This document shows positions 8,415 through 18,200 of a stretch of DNA of 39,446 nt, one piece after another. Source of the stretch: a virus; IMG/VR virus record IMGVR_UViG_3300036832_000764, positions 1 through 39,446 of that record; one strand, given 5' to 3'. Made by a program: the position numbers and the translations under genes. The stretch's first letter is position 1, and every line of letters begins with the position of its first letter. The notes beneath the pieces are model-generated. The model worked only from the letters and a program-made list of their open reading frames with translations. It had not been told where the DNA came from and did not search any database.

Positions 8415-8748
8415 CCGGCACATCCTCCGGTACAGCCGACAGGTGTGGCTCGTGATCGCCCGGCAGCGGCACGCTGCCCGGCATCTGGATCGCGGCGAAA
8501 CCGGGACGGGGGTCGCGCGGGCCAATCGAGTCGGGGCCGATGATGATCGGCCGGCGGCCATTCGGCTGCGGTTCATCGAGACAGTTACGGCACACCAACA
8601 GCCCCAGGTTGGCGAGTTCCGAACCACGCCAGTCGGACTGCCAGGTCAGGTCGCGATGCAGATATTTGAAGCCGCAGCGGTCGCACCAACCCGGCGGTTC
8701 GGGGTGTCGCCAACTGGCCGGGGCACGGGGAGAGTGGGGAACAGGCAC
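8407..8748 (-). CDS. Small zinc-ribbon phage protein
   Basis: A 113-residue protein with a GTG start and a GGGAG box about 8 nt upstream. It contains CDRCGFKY at about residues 22-29 and CRNCLDEPQPNGRRPII at about 53-69, i.e. two CxxC pairs about 28 residues apart, expected to bind one zinc. The pattern WCDRCGFKY...LTWQSDWRGSELANLGLLVC...C resembles short zinc-ribbon proteins often found among phage tail genes, whose role is unknown to me. It follows the 2150-aa gene after a 53-nt gap containing a GC-rich inverted repeat (GGCCG-CGC-CGGCC) without a T run. It overlaps the first exported protein gene by 8 nt. Confidence 0.75.
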   Translation of the reverse strand: MPVPHSPRAPASWRHPEPPGWCDRCGFKYLHRDLTWQSDWRGSELANLGLLVCRNCLDEPQPNGRRPIIIGPDSIGPRDPRPGFAAIQMPGSVPLPGDHEPHLSAVPEDVPDA

Positions 8749-8801
8749 GCGCGCACTCCCGCAAGGGGGCGGCCGGCGCGGCCTGATGACAGTGGTTTAG
8801 C

Positions 8802-11800
8802 CTAGTCTGAGAACAGATGCACCATACCAGGCGGCTCGCGCTTGCGCAGCCCCTTCTTCTCCTCGCGCAACTGACGGCGCTCGCCAAGCTCCGGCTGGGT
8901 GATCGACTTGGGCGGCGCCTGGATACCGAAGAACGACAGCAGCCGGTCGGCTCGCGTGGTGCCCTCGGCCTCGCCCACCTTCATGTACGACCGGATCGAG
9001 AACGGCAGCAGTTGATTGACGGCGTAGTCGGCGTACTGGGCAGCGGTGCTGCTGTCGCGCAGGTCGGTGGCGATCGGGCGGCCGTAGTAGTCCTGGTTGT
9101 GGTAGAGTTCCTGAAGCGTCTGCACCAGCGGGTGAGTCTTGTTCAGCAGCGTCTGGACCGGCGCGTGGGTGTACTCGATCACGTCCTTCCAGTAGGACGG
9201 CAGCGACCAGCGGGTCGGCTCGCCCTTCTCGTCGGTGCCGCCGTTCAGCGGGAAGAAGGCATCCATGGGCTGTTGCGGCCCCTGTCCGGTCGCCGCATAG
9301 GTCAGCATCGAGCCCCACAGCGCGACCACCGCCGGCATCGCCATGGAGTAGGCCATGCGGGCAGTGAACTCGGGACGACGTAGATGGGCCATGTCGTTGA
9401 CCGCGCGCAGCCCGTCCAGTGTGCCGCCGGCCAGTTCGCGGATCGTGCCCAGGTTCCAGCCCACCGACCGCTGCATGATGAAAGCGATGTCCTTCATCGT
9501 CTTGTTCCAGAACACGTTGTCGTAGCGCATCTGGCCGAGCCGGTTGTCCACGCTGTCGGAGAACTTGATCATCGCCGCGCTACGCTCCTCGGGCGTCGCG
9601 TTCGGGTTCATCCGCTGCCAGTTCTCCGCCATGGCCGCGAACACGCCGGCCTTGATCCGGGGCACGAACGCCCCCATGAGCGGTTCGTTCATGGTATCTA
9701 CGGCGCGGAACGCAAGTTGGAGCGGCACCAACAGCGCCTTTTCCGGCAGCGTCTTGGCATCCCCCAGCATCTGCCACGCCGCGTAGAACGGCGAGGTGGG
9801 GTGCTGCATGTCGGTCCAGTTCTTGAAGAACGCGCCGCTGGCGTTGGAGCGGTAGAAGTCCGGCATGGTGAACTGGCCGCCGCCCTGATTCATCAGGTTG
9901 GCAACCCGAGCCCAGCGCGGATCGGCGTTCTGCGGATCGAGCCACGCGGTGCGGAACTGGCCGCCCTGGCGGGCTGCCTTCGCCATCGCGAGCGGCGTGG
10001 TGCCGAGCAGGATGTTGCCCAGGCCGCGCCCTAGCTGGCCTTCCAATGTCTGCTGCACCCCGAGCGCCACGGTCGAGATCATGCTGTCCATCGTCACGAA
10101 GGTCGCATGGAACATGGACAGGCCAAGCTGCATCATGTTGAGGAAATTGCCAGAGCGGCGGAACGCGTCGTAGACCGCCGACTCGCCGGCCAGACCACGG
10201 CTCATGTAGTTGTTGAAGATTCGTGCCGCTGGCTCAGCCGCCCAGTAGGACCCTGGCGACAGCCGGCCCCACCCGGCCGGATTGGCGGCGCCGATCAGTT
10301 GCGGTTTGAACATCCGGTCGTTCAGTTCCACCATGCCGGCGTCACGGGCGGCACTCTCGTTGCCGGCGGGCACGAAGCGGGCGATGCCCTTGGCCTTCAA
10401 CTCGTCGTACATATGGTTGCCGAAGTAGAACTTCTGCATCTCGCGCAGCTTGATAAGCTGCATGTCGATCGGGTTGTAGGTGACCGGTGTCAGTTTGCCG
10501 ACCTGAATGCCTTCACGCTGGGTCGCGTAGTAGCGTTGCTTCAGGAATGCCTTGCCGCCTTCCAGCGGCTGCTTGGACGCGGCGGCGCGGGCTGCCTCGG
10601 GGCTCCAGTCGGACCAGATGTGGCCCATGTAGTTCTGGATGGCATTGGTAAGGAGGCCCTTGCCCATGCCCTGGATGGCACGGGTCCAGCGGTCCAGTTC
10701 GCCGCGCAGCAGGTCCATCGCGTTCTGGAGTTCCGGGGTCTTCTGCCGCTGCCCGGTCTCGGCGCGGTAGGTGGCTTCCTCCTGTTCCGCCTGCGGCAGC
10801 TTGTCGACGTAGAAGCGTGCCGCCGAGACGGCATGGACCGACTGGTCGTAGGCACGCTGGGCGCGCGATGACCAGGGGCGGACAGTCTGTTCGGTCGAGG
10901 CGGCGCCGCGCATCGAGGTGGGCGCGAACGCGGCCCTGATCTCACCGATCCAGCGGTCGAGGCCCTTCTTGTCGCGCAGTACCTCGTACGGCGGCGGGCC
11001 TAGGCCGAGCCCTCTGGGGGCGCGGGCAAAGAGCGTTCCCTGAACAGGTGGGGGTTGGCCTTTTGGTATCTGATCGAAGCCTGGACCTTCCTGATCAGCC
11101 CCTGGTCTACCGCCTGCCGGCGCAGTGGCGGCGGCGCTTTGCGCATCCGCTCCAGGAAGGCGAGCAAGTCCTTCATCGGGGAGAACGGATTGGGTGTATC
11201 TATCATGTACCGACGCGGCATGGCCCGCAGTCTCCAAAACCTGTCGCAATGCCCGCTCTATAGGAGGCGGCATTTTCTGGGAGGACACATAGTCAATCTG
11301 TCCCTGCGCATGAAGGATGCGATTGAGCATATCGTCGTAGCCTAGCGTGGCTTCGTCCGGGGTCAGGTGTCCTGCGGCAACCAGTTTCCCCAGAACTCTT
11401 TGAACACCCCGCTCCAAGTTCGCCACAGCCTGCTCGAAAGCCTTCTGTATCATCCCGAGCGCCTTTGGACGCGCTCTCGCCAGGTCGGCAAATTGGCCGG
11501 TCGCCCTGGCGCTGAAAAATTCACCATCATGCCCGACGGCAACGACGTGGCTGAGTGCTGGATGAAGCGCCATCACCAGGTCGGCCATAGACAAAGATAC
11601 GGTACCGCTAAATTCCTCGAATGGCGGATGGTTGTGGTGCAGCGTAACCGAGTCGTCCGGCAGTTTGTCCAGCATCTCGATCGGCACTTCCACCGACTTC
11701 ACGTTGGCGATTTGCGTCTGAACCGCGTCGGTGGCCTCGTGGATGATCTGTCCGGTGGCGTTGTCGACGAACGCCATATGCTCGTTGCCCGACACGCGTC

Positions 11801-14800
11801 CTGCGGCGACCACCCGATCGGCGGCGAGCCGATGCCCTGTCGGCTGAGGAGCCTGCTCGACTGGCGCCGCCGGCTGCTCTAGCGGCAGCCCAGGGTATAT
11901 CGTCTCAGGCTCCTCAAACATGCCGCCCGGCGCTTGCTGCGGCACACGTGGCTGTAACGCGCCGCGACCGGCCTGATCGCGCGCCGCCTGCGCCTGTTGG
12001 GCGGATGGTCCCATACCGGGCATCTGCTCCTGGCGGGGATCGTTGCCGATGGTGAACTCAGGCGCTCGCGGCGCTCGCCCGGCTGCCGGACCACCGAAGA
12101 TGTCGCCCTGTCCTGGGGCGATCTCCCGGCGTCGCGCCTCTAGTTCGGTCGCCGGGCCTTCTCCTGCGCCCGCTTGTCCGCGTCCTGCATCCCCAGAAGG
12201 AACCTGGTCTTGTCGTATAGGCGTTTCGCCAGCGCCCTCTGCTCGTCCGACGACCCCGGGTTCGCCAGGACCTGCCGCGCGTTGCTCCACATCTGTAGCG
12301 TCCGGCGTCTGCTGATACTCACGTTCCAGGTCCTCCAAGGTCCGTGCCTGCGACTGTCCGTAAACTTCGGCTTCCTTGGCCTGTCCGCCAACCCCCTTCG
12401 ACAACGCTCGGTGTATTTCAATGGCGTCATGCTCCTGCTGCGCCATCTCATCGGCACGCTGTTCGGTCGTCATCTTCTCGCGCAGCATGTCGTGGAACGT
12501 CGCAGCGGTCACGCCGCTGATCGGCAGTCCGTGAACCAGCGCCGCCCGTTTGATTTCTTCGTTGTAGTCGAGCGCCTGGTGGTGGGCGTCGGCGCGTTCC
12601 GCGTCGTGCATCGAGTAGACCGGCGCACGGTTGTGGTCCTGGTCGATAGCGTTCAGCAGTTCGCGGTAGTCGTTGGTTCCTTCAGGCAGGTAGCCTGCCT
12701 CGACTGCCGCCTGAGTCGCAGCGTCCAGCGTGCGGCCCTTACTGTTGATCAGGCCGATGCGGTTCTTTTTGTCCCCGCCGATGATCTGGAGGATTTCGCC
12801 GCTGGAATCCTGCACCCCACCAGGGTCCGCCCGCTGGTGAATACCGGAACCGGTGACGATCTTCTGGATCAACCACTGGTTCAGCCGCATCGGTGCCGGC
12901 GGCACAGGCTGCAACGGCGTCCGCCTGCCACCCTCCGGCGTCGGCGCAATATCCGGGGCGCCGAAGGTGCCGGAGGGTGGAGGTGGCTCTGGCGGGAGGG
13001 TGCCAGGCACTTCGCCGGTCGGGGTTGGGAGTGGGGTCGGAGTTGGCTCGCGGGGCGGCGTGTTGAACAGGTCCGGCGCCCGCGTCGGCGGCGGCAGTGT
13101 GCCGGTCGACGGAGGACGGGTGGGGTCGAACAACGTGCCCGTCGCTGTGGGAGACGGCGTGCCCGGCGGCGCGGCGCCCTCTGGCGGCTGGCCCTGTGCG
13201 ATGTCCAGCAACGTCTTTTCCGGACCGGCTGGCGGTCGCGCAGGCGGCGGTGTTGGAGGTGTTGGCCCGGCAGGTGTGGTCGGGGCGGGTTCAGCGGCCG
13301 CCGCCTGCGCTTCGGCCTCCTCGTTCGCCGCCTGCTCCGGGGTGCGCGCTGGAGCGCCTGGAGGCCCGGCTGGCGGCGTCTCAGCGCCCGGTGGTGTCCC
13401 TGCCGGCCTGCCGGCTGCGATACGGTCCAGCGCCCGCTCAGCGCCAAAGTGAGCCAGTGCCGGGGCCGCCGTGCCGACCACCGCGCCTGGCACACCAGCC
13501 AACAGGTCCTGCCCGACCGGCTTGCCCTCGGCGACGTTGGTCGCTGCCTGTTCCCCGATCGCAACACCGGGCTGAATGCCCGCCGCCTGGAACATCATCT
13601 GCTTCAGCCGGCCGGTCAGGGCTTGTTGGACCGCCTCGGAATTGATGCCGAGCGTCCTCGCCAGGGCGGCCGGCGTGATACCGAAGGCCGCGAACCCGGC
13701 GCCCGTGAACGCCGCGCCGATCCCGGTCTTGACCATGGCACGATCGAAGGCACCGTCCGGATCGTTCGGTGTCGCCTGTAGCTCCGCGCCCCAGGTTTCG
13801 CCGAGTGAGGAGGCGGCATGACCCAGTGCGGCGCCCATGGCGCCAAACGCCAGACCGACCGGGTTGTCCGGTCCGCCGCCGAACAGCGACCCGCCGAAGA
13901 AACCCGCCATGGCCGGTGACGACGCCAGCAGGCCGTAGACGCCCTTCTGCGCCAGCACGCCGGGTCTGAGGAAATCGCCCCACTCGATCGGCTGCGCGGC
14001 GACGATGTTCGGCGTCACGGTGCCGGGACGCGCGCCGACCAGGGCGCCAGCCGTCGCCCCGATGCCACGGAAGGGCGCCTTGGCGCCCTCTACCGCTGCG
14101 TTCCAAAGTCCGGTGTCGTTCGGCGCCACCGGTCCGGTCCGCGACGCCTCGTCGGTTTGCGCCATTGGCAGTGTCGCCACCGCCTGCGCGCTGGTCAGTG
14201 GGCGGTCGCCGCCGGGGATGGCCGCCTGCTGACGCCCAAACGGATTGTCGGAGGGTGCGGCCTGCTGGCGCCCGAAAGGGTTGTCGTCAGGGGCGGCCGG
14301 CGCGGCTGCCGCTGCCTTGGGCCGCGGTGCCTGCGCCGTCATGGCGCCATAGCCGGCGGAGGGATGCACCGCGCCCGCGACCGCGCCGGTGAAGTAGGCG
14401 CCGTGCTGCTGCGCTGTCTGCTCCAGCATGGGGTTCAGTCGCGCCAGGTCAGGCCGGTTGCCGACGCCGACCAGCGATATGTCGGACACGCCAAGGCCAC
14501 GCAGCTTGGCGATCTGCTTGTCCACCAGGTCGATCTGGTGCGGATCGTTGCTGGCCCCGCTCGACAGGATCACCGGGCGGCCGCGCAACAGGTCGGGCTG
14601 GTTCTTTTCGATGTACTCGATCTTGTCCAGCACCTTGCGCGGGTTGTCGCCAACCGTGGTCATGCCCTGGTAGCGACCCTGATTGCGGATACCCTCGCCG
14701 AGACTGTCGCCGATCACGTAGGGCGTGGAGTCTGTCGGCGCTGGAGGTCGTGTCGGCTGTGTCGCTTGTGTCGACTGAGGTTGCGGCGGTGCGGGCTGCG

Positions 14801-15254
14801 ACGGCTGCGGCTGATACTTGCGGCGAAACGCATCGACCCGCGACATCACGTCGTTGACGTACTGCTCTTGGGTATCCGTCCAGGTGCTGGGGTCTGGCCC
14901 ACGGTTGTACGCCGCCAGCGCCATCGCGGGGTTCTGCCCGAACTTGTCGAGCATTTCGCGGAAGTACTTCGTGCCGGCGAAAACGTTCTGTCGCTTGTTG
15001 AACGGATCGGTGATGCCGAAATTCTGAAAGTTCCGGTCGTTGATCTGCATCAGCCCGTAGTCGGTGGTGCCGTTCTCATTGGTGTTCGTTGCATTCGGGT
15101 TGCCGCCGCTTTCGTGCCCGATCAGCGCGTGGATGTACGACGGGTCGACGCGGTACTGGGATGCAGCATCCTGGACGATCGCGTCGGTCAGGCTCCCCGC
15201 CGCAGGCGCCTGTGCCGGAGCCTGCTGCCCGAATGGGTTGTCATCAGGCGGCAT
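8802..15254 (-). CDS. Giant 2150-aa putative ejection/polyvalent protein: lytic transglycosylase, SGNH-like and JAB-like domains
   Basis: The ATG at 15254 overlaps the upstream stop (ATGA); a 126-codon longer frame was rejected as a shadow. Residues about 20-145 are a lytic transglycosylase (SLT) domain: HESGGNP holds the catalytic Glu near residue 49, followed by YGLMQIN and LAAYNRGP. Residues about 175-305 look like an SGNH hydrolase: GDSLGEG, SSGASND and a terminal AVHPS. The Asp usually three residues before the His appears to be Ala. Three NPFG repeats flank these domains. A hydrophobic Gly/Ala-rich stretch (about 380-560) and Pro-rich linkers follow. Near residue 1205, HHNHP...SMAD matches a JAB/JAMM metal site. 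The last about 730 residues are helical and resemble ends of giant phage internal proteins. The likely role is cell-wall opening and DNA ejection. Two internal segments show a coding signal in another frame, so the single 2150-aa product is not certain. Confidence 0.75.
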   Translation of the reverse strand: MPPDDNPFGQQAPAQAPAAGSLTDAIVQDAASQYRVDPSYIHALIGHESGGNPNATNTNENGTTDYGLMQINDRNFQNFGITDPFNKRQNVFAGTKYFREMLDKFGQNPAMALAAYNRGPDPSTWTDTQEQYVNDVMSRVDAFRRKYQPQPSQPAPPQPQSTQATQPTRPPAPTDSTPYVIGDSLGEGIRNQGRYQGMTTVGDNPRKVLDKIEYIEKNQPDLLRGRPVILSSGASNDPHQIDLVDKQIAKLRGLGVSDISLVGVGNRPDLARLNPMLEQTAQQHGAYFTGAVAGAVHPSAGYGAMTAQAPRPKAAAAAPAAPDDNPFGRQQAAPSDNPFGRQQAAIPGGDRPLTSAQAVATLPMAQTDEASRTGPVAPNDTGLWNAAVEGAKAPFRGIGATAGALVGARPGTVTPNIVAAQPIEWGDFLRPGVLAQKGVYGLLASSPAMAGFFGGSLFGGGPDNPVGLAFGAMGAALGHAASSLGETWGAELQATPNDPDGAFDRAMVKTGIGAAFTGAGFAAFGITPAALARTLGINSEAVQQALTGRLKQMMFQAAGIQPGVAIGEQAATNVAEGKPVGQDLLAGVPGAVVGTAAPALAHFGAERALDRIAAGRPAGTPPGAETPPAGPPGAPARTPEQAANEEAEAQAAAAEPAPTTPAGPTPPTPPPARPPAGPEKTLLDIAQGQPPEGAAPPGTPSPTATGTLFDPTRPPSTGTLPPPTRAPDLFNTPPREPTPTPLPTPTGEVPGTLPPEPPPPSGTFGAPDIAPTPEGGRRTPLQPVPPAPMRLNQWLIQKIVTGSGIHQRADPGGVQDSSGEILQIIGGDKKNRIGLINSKGRTLDAATQAAVEAGYLPEGTNDYRELLNAIDQDHNRAPVYSMHDAERADAHHQALDYNEEIKRAALVHGLPISGVTAATFHDMLREKMTTEQRADEMAQQEHDAIEIHRALSKGVGGQAKEAEVYGQSQARTLEDLEREYQQTPDATDVEQRAAGPGEPGVVGRAEGAGETPIRQDQVPSGDAGRGQAGAGEGPATELEARRREIAPGQGDIFGGPAAGRAPRAPEFTIGNDPRQEQMPGMGPSAQQAQAARDQAGRGALQPRVPQQAPGGMFEEPETIYPGLPLEQPAAPVEQAPQPTGHRLAADRVVAAGRVSGNEHMAFVDNATGQIIHEATDAVQTQIANVKSVEVPIEMLDKLPDDSVTLHHNHPPFEEFSGTVSLSMADLVMALHPALSHVVAVGHDGEFFSARATGQFADLARARPKALGMIQKAFEQAVANLERGVQRVLGKLVAAGHLTPDEATLGYDDMLNRILHAQGQIDYVSSQKMPPPIERALRQVLETAGHAASVHDRYTQSVLPDEGLARLPGADAQSAAATAPAGGRPGADQEGPGFDQIPKGQPPPVQGTLFARAPRGLGLGPPPYEVLRDKKGLDRWIGEIRAAFAPTSMRGAASTEQTVRPWSSRAQRAYDQSVHAVSAARFYVDKLPQAEQEEATYRAETGQRQKTPELQNAMDLLRGELDRWTRAIQGMGKGLLTNAIQNYMGHIWSDWSPEAARAAASKQPLEGGKAFLKQRYYATQREGIQVGKLTPVTYNPIDMQLIKLREMQKFYFGNHMYDELKAKGIARFVPAGNESAARDAGMVELNDRMFKPQLIGAANPAGWGRLSPGSYWAAEPAARIFNNYMSRGLAGESAVYDAFRRSGNFLNMMQLGLSMFHATFVTMDSMISTVALGVQQTLEGQLGRGLGNILLGTTPLAMAKAARQGGQFRTAWLDPQNADPRWARVANLMNQGGGQFTMPDFYRSNASGAFFKNWTDMQHPTSPFYAAWQMLGDAKTLPEKALLVPLQLAFRAVDTMNEPLMGAFVPRIKAGVFAAMAENWQRMNPNATPEERSAAMIKFSDSVDNRLGQMRYDNVFWNKTMKDIAFIMQRSVGWNLGTIRELAGGTLDGLRAVNDMAHLRRPEFTARMAYSMAMPAVVALWGSMLTYAATGQGPQQPMDAFFPLNGGTDEKGEPTRWSLPSYWKDVIEYTHAPVQTLLNKTHPLVQTLQELYHNQDYYGRPIATDLRDSSTAAQYADYAVNQLLPFSIRSYMKVGEAEGTTRADRLLSFFGIQAPPKSITQPELGERRQLREEKKGLRKREPPGMVHLFSD
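11000..11221 (-). CDS. Possible nested gene or frameshift exit in the +1 frame of the giant gene
   Basis: A 73-codon frame inside the giant gene, one base downstream of its frame, ending in TAG. Counting by eye over 11041-11220, third positions are G/C in 48 of 59 codons in this frame but 26 of 59 in the host frame; the rest of the giant gene shows the opposite preference. The product is helical and charged (MKDLLAFLERMRKAPPP, LIRKVQASIRYQKANPH), whereas the host frame here reads as a low-complexity linker (GRPGADQEGPGFDQ). A GGAG box lies 10 nt before ATG. Alternatives are a small overlapping gene, a +1 frameshift product ending the JAB-like part, or a sequencing indel. Confidence 0.45.
   Translation of the reverse strand: MPRRYMIDTPNPFSPMKDLLAFLERMRKAPPPLRRQAVDQGLIRKVQASIRYQKANPHLFRERSLPAPPEGSA
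12140..12292 (-). CDS. Second possible nested gene or frameshift exit in the same +1 frame
   Basis: In the same alternative frame as the 73-codon segment 1 kb downstream, a 50-codon stretch from ATG to TAG reads as a helical, charged protein (MWSNARQVLANPGSSDEQR, RLYDKTRFLLG, DKRAQEKARRPN). Over 12181-12300 third positions are G/C in 35 of 39 codons here against 17 of 40 in the giant frame. The giant frame at this place is a Gly/Pro/Glu-rich linker (AAGPGEPGVVGRAEGAGE). No good ribosome-binding site precedes the ATG, so a frameshift from the giant frame at about 12300-12330, or an indel, is at least as likely as a separate gene. Confidence 0.42.
   Translation of the reverse strand: MWSNARQVLANPGSSDEQRALAKRLYDKTRFLLGMQDADKRAQEKARRPN
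14224..14290 (-). repeat. Adjacent DNPFGRQQA coding repeats
   Basis: Two copies of DNPFGRQQA lie about 36 bp apart in the giant protein. A third, DDNPFGQQA, occupies the extreme N-terminus (about 15226-15251). The repeats bracket the transglycosylase and SGNH-like domains. Such short repeats may be docking or packaging motifs (inference). Confidence 0.7.
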
Positions 15255-18200
15255 CAGGGCGCCGCGAGGGCACGATCCGCTGCGCCCTGCCCATACACCT
15301 GATCGAACTGCGCCTTGCGTTGAGGTGAGTGATCCTGCTTGAGCAATGCCACGTCGTGATCCGGTGGCTGGCCGCCCTGTGGCGTTGCTTGAGCACCGGT
15401 CGGCCGCGCCAGAACCGGCGCGGTCTGCGTGGCGCGTCCCTGCGCTACTTTGGCGAGCGCCGCCGGCATGTCCTTTGGCGACGCGGCCAGATGGGATGCC
15501 GCCAGGATGTCGGTGTCGTTGGCGTGCTGGAGGGCTCGGTACTCGGCGGCGTCGGCCGTCGCCTCCATCCCCATCCGGCGAAGCTCGCGCGATTTCTCCG
15601 CGTTGTCGGCGCCTTGCATGAGCCGCACCCAACCCTGCTGGATACGCTCGTTGCCCTGGCGCTCGATGCGCGCCTGGGTGCCTTGCTTGATAGCGAGGTT
15701 GCCAATGCCGAGTTCCTCGCGAAGCTTCCGATCCGCATCCTTGCTGGCGCTCGTCATGTCCTGACCGCGCCGCACCGCCTCGTCACGTAGTTCAGTCCAC
15801 CGCGCGTAGGTGTCGGCCCGCTGTTGCCCGGTCGCGGCCTTTTGCTGGTTGACGTTGCCCATCGTCTGCCGCCAGGCCGCCGTGTCGGCAATCCGCGCCT
15901 TGGCCTCCTGGACCTGCACCATCAGCTTGTCGGCGGCCTGCTCGTGGCTCATGTAGGTTTCGAGCCCGTGCTTGGCGCCCGCACCGATATTGACCAACGG
16001 GAACGGCGACGTGCCGGCCGCCATCGAGAACCCGGCATCCGCCAGCGCCAGCCATGGATCGGCTCGCTTCGGCATCTGGATATCGGACGCGGTGAAGCGA
16101 TCCAGGCTGGGTTGCCCAAGACCGCCGCTGGTCGTGGTGGCGGCAAGACCTGGACCGGGCGCTGGGGTGGTCTCATCGCCGGTTTCCGTCGTGTCGGCAT
16201 AGCGCCGTGGCCGCCCGTCGGGCTGATCTGGGGCAGAAATCTGTGACGGCGTGACCTGCCCAGGAACATCGCTGCGAGCGCCCGCAGCCGGCGCGTCGAT
16301 GTTCGGATCGGGCGACGGCGCCGACCCGAGACCGGGACCTGGCAGGGTGGTCCCCACGCTTCGGTTCGGGTCTTCCGTGGCCGTGAACCCCGCCAGTCCT
16401 CGGTCCGACTTGCCTAGATTATTGAAGAAGTCATCCACCTGCTTCGACGGATCGGGGACCGACGGCTGTGTCGGTGCTGGCGCCGGCGCGGTCGAACTCG
16501 CCGGCTTCGGTGCGGCGGATGCGGTCGAACGACCGGCAAAAAGGTTGGTGTAGAAGTCGTGGAGACGTTCCCCTGGCGTCTTCTGCGCGGCCTGGCCACT
16601 GCCGGACATCGGTGGAGCGTTCTGGTCGACGCGATGCTGAAGGTCCATCAGTCGCGAGCCGATCGGACGGTTGGTGATAAGGCTGCCAGTGTCCGCATTC
16701 GGGTTGCCCAGCGAGGTGTAGGGATCGAGGTCGCCCATGTCGGTAATATCGCCGCCGGCCTGGTAGCCAGGGCGACCGCCGATGGCGAACCCGCGCAGCG
16801 CGCCGATCGAGCCGCCGCGAGCACCGAAACCCTCGCTGGAGCCGGCGCCAGTGGAATCCTGGTTGGCGCCTCCGCCAGCCGCCTCGGCCGCTGCACCCCC
16901 GAGTTCGCCGCCTGCCCCCACGCCCTCGGGTGCGCCGCCTTCCCCGCCCTGCGCCGCGTTGCTGAAGGGACCGTTCCACCAGTCCGCCGGTTGCATAATC
17001 GGTGGAGGCGGCGGCGCAGCCGGTGCAGGAGCCGGAGCAGGAGCCACTGCCGGCGGCGGCATGGGAGGCGGTTTATAAGCACCCGCCTGGGTCGTGGTCA
17101 GGTAATTATTCAGCGCGTCAATCGTCGGCGACGTGGTGCGACTGCCGACCTGCATCATCGGCACGGCAAACCCGGTCTTCGGCGAGGTGTCCGAGGTGAT
17201 GCTGATGGTCGGGTAGCTGGGGGCGGTGGTCGGTGGCGGCACGGGTGCCGTGGCACCACCACCGGCACGGCGCGGGATGCGCCCGCCGCGCTCCAGTGCA
17301 ATCAGAGTTGCTGCCAGCCCGGCGACCTTGCCGATCCCGCCGATAATGCTGGCCGCATCGCTGAGACCAGAGCCGCCACCGCTGCCACTCGGGATCATCG
17401 AGGTCGACGACGTATCCTGCCCCGCAGACGAGATGCCTGGGACCGGCGGCGGCGGCACGACGCTGATGCTCACATCGGGTGGCAGGTCCAGCGCGTCGCC
17501 TGCGCTGTCGTCCTTGCCGCTCAGAGTGCCGAAACCACCCCATGGCGGCGGTACAGTAGCCGGCTTCACCTGGGGTCCAGTAGACCCGCCGGAGGCGAGG
17601 TTCCGCACCGCGCCTCCGCGTGCGCCGCCCTCGAAAGGATTGCCGCCGCCGCCGGTAAAGTTAGAACCCAGCGCGTCGAACAGGCTGCCACTGCTGGCAT
17701 CGGGAAGCAGGCTGGCAGGCGTAGACTCTGGGAAGCTGAACCCTCCTGAGTTGCCGCCGCCGAACAGCCCAGCACTGTTGGCCGCGCCGGCAAGCCCGGC
17801 GGCGCCGGTCAGCACGCCGCCGATCTGCGAATAGGGTGACGGTCCCGGCTGCGTCAGGGTGCTGGTGCCCCCCGCCGCGTTCGCCAGTTGCCCGAGTACA
17901 CCGGACTCCCACCCGGTAGTCTGGAACGGATACGCCTGCGCGGCCAGGAACTGCTCAAACGGGATGTTCAAGCCCTGCTGGGCTTGCTGCTGCTGCTGGC
18001 CGCCAGCACCCATCAGAGCCTGGATGTCCTGGAGCGTGCTGGACTGCGCCAGTTGCCCGAGGTTGCCGTAGCCCGAGGCGGCCTGCGAATTCAGCCACGC
18101 ATTCGCTTCATTGGCACCGAGCCCCATCTGCCCCAATGCGGCGGTCCCCTGCCCGGCCTGCATCTGAAGCCCGGCCTGCCCTTGCGCGGCCCCAAGACCC

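Noticed and set aside
8749-8801. GC-rich inverted repeat as a terminator after the giant gene
   Set aside because: Only a 5-bp stem and no T run on the minus strand. The next gene follows at once, so termination is unlikely.
12881-13567. Long alternative frame (228 codons) on the minus strand
   Set aside because: Extremely Arg/Pro-rich product, typical of a shadow frame in G+C-rich DNA. Unlike the two islands near 11.1 and 12.2 kb, it does not read as a plausible protein.
14157-15302. 381-codon plus-strand frame opposite the transglycosylase region
   Set aside because: Antisense to the well-supported SLT/SGNH segment; Arg-rich shadow with no domain.
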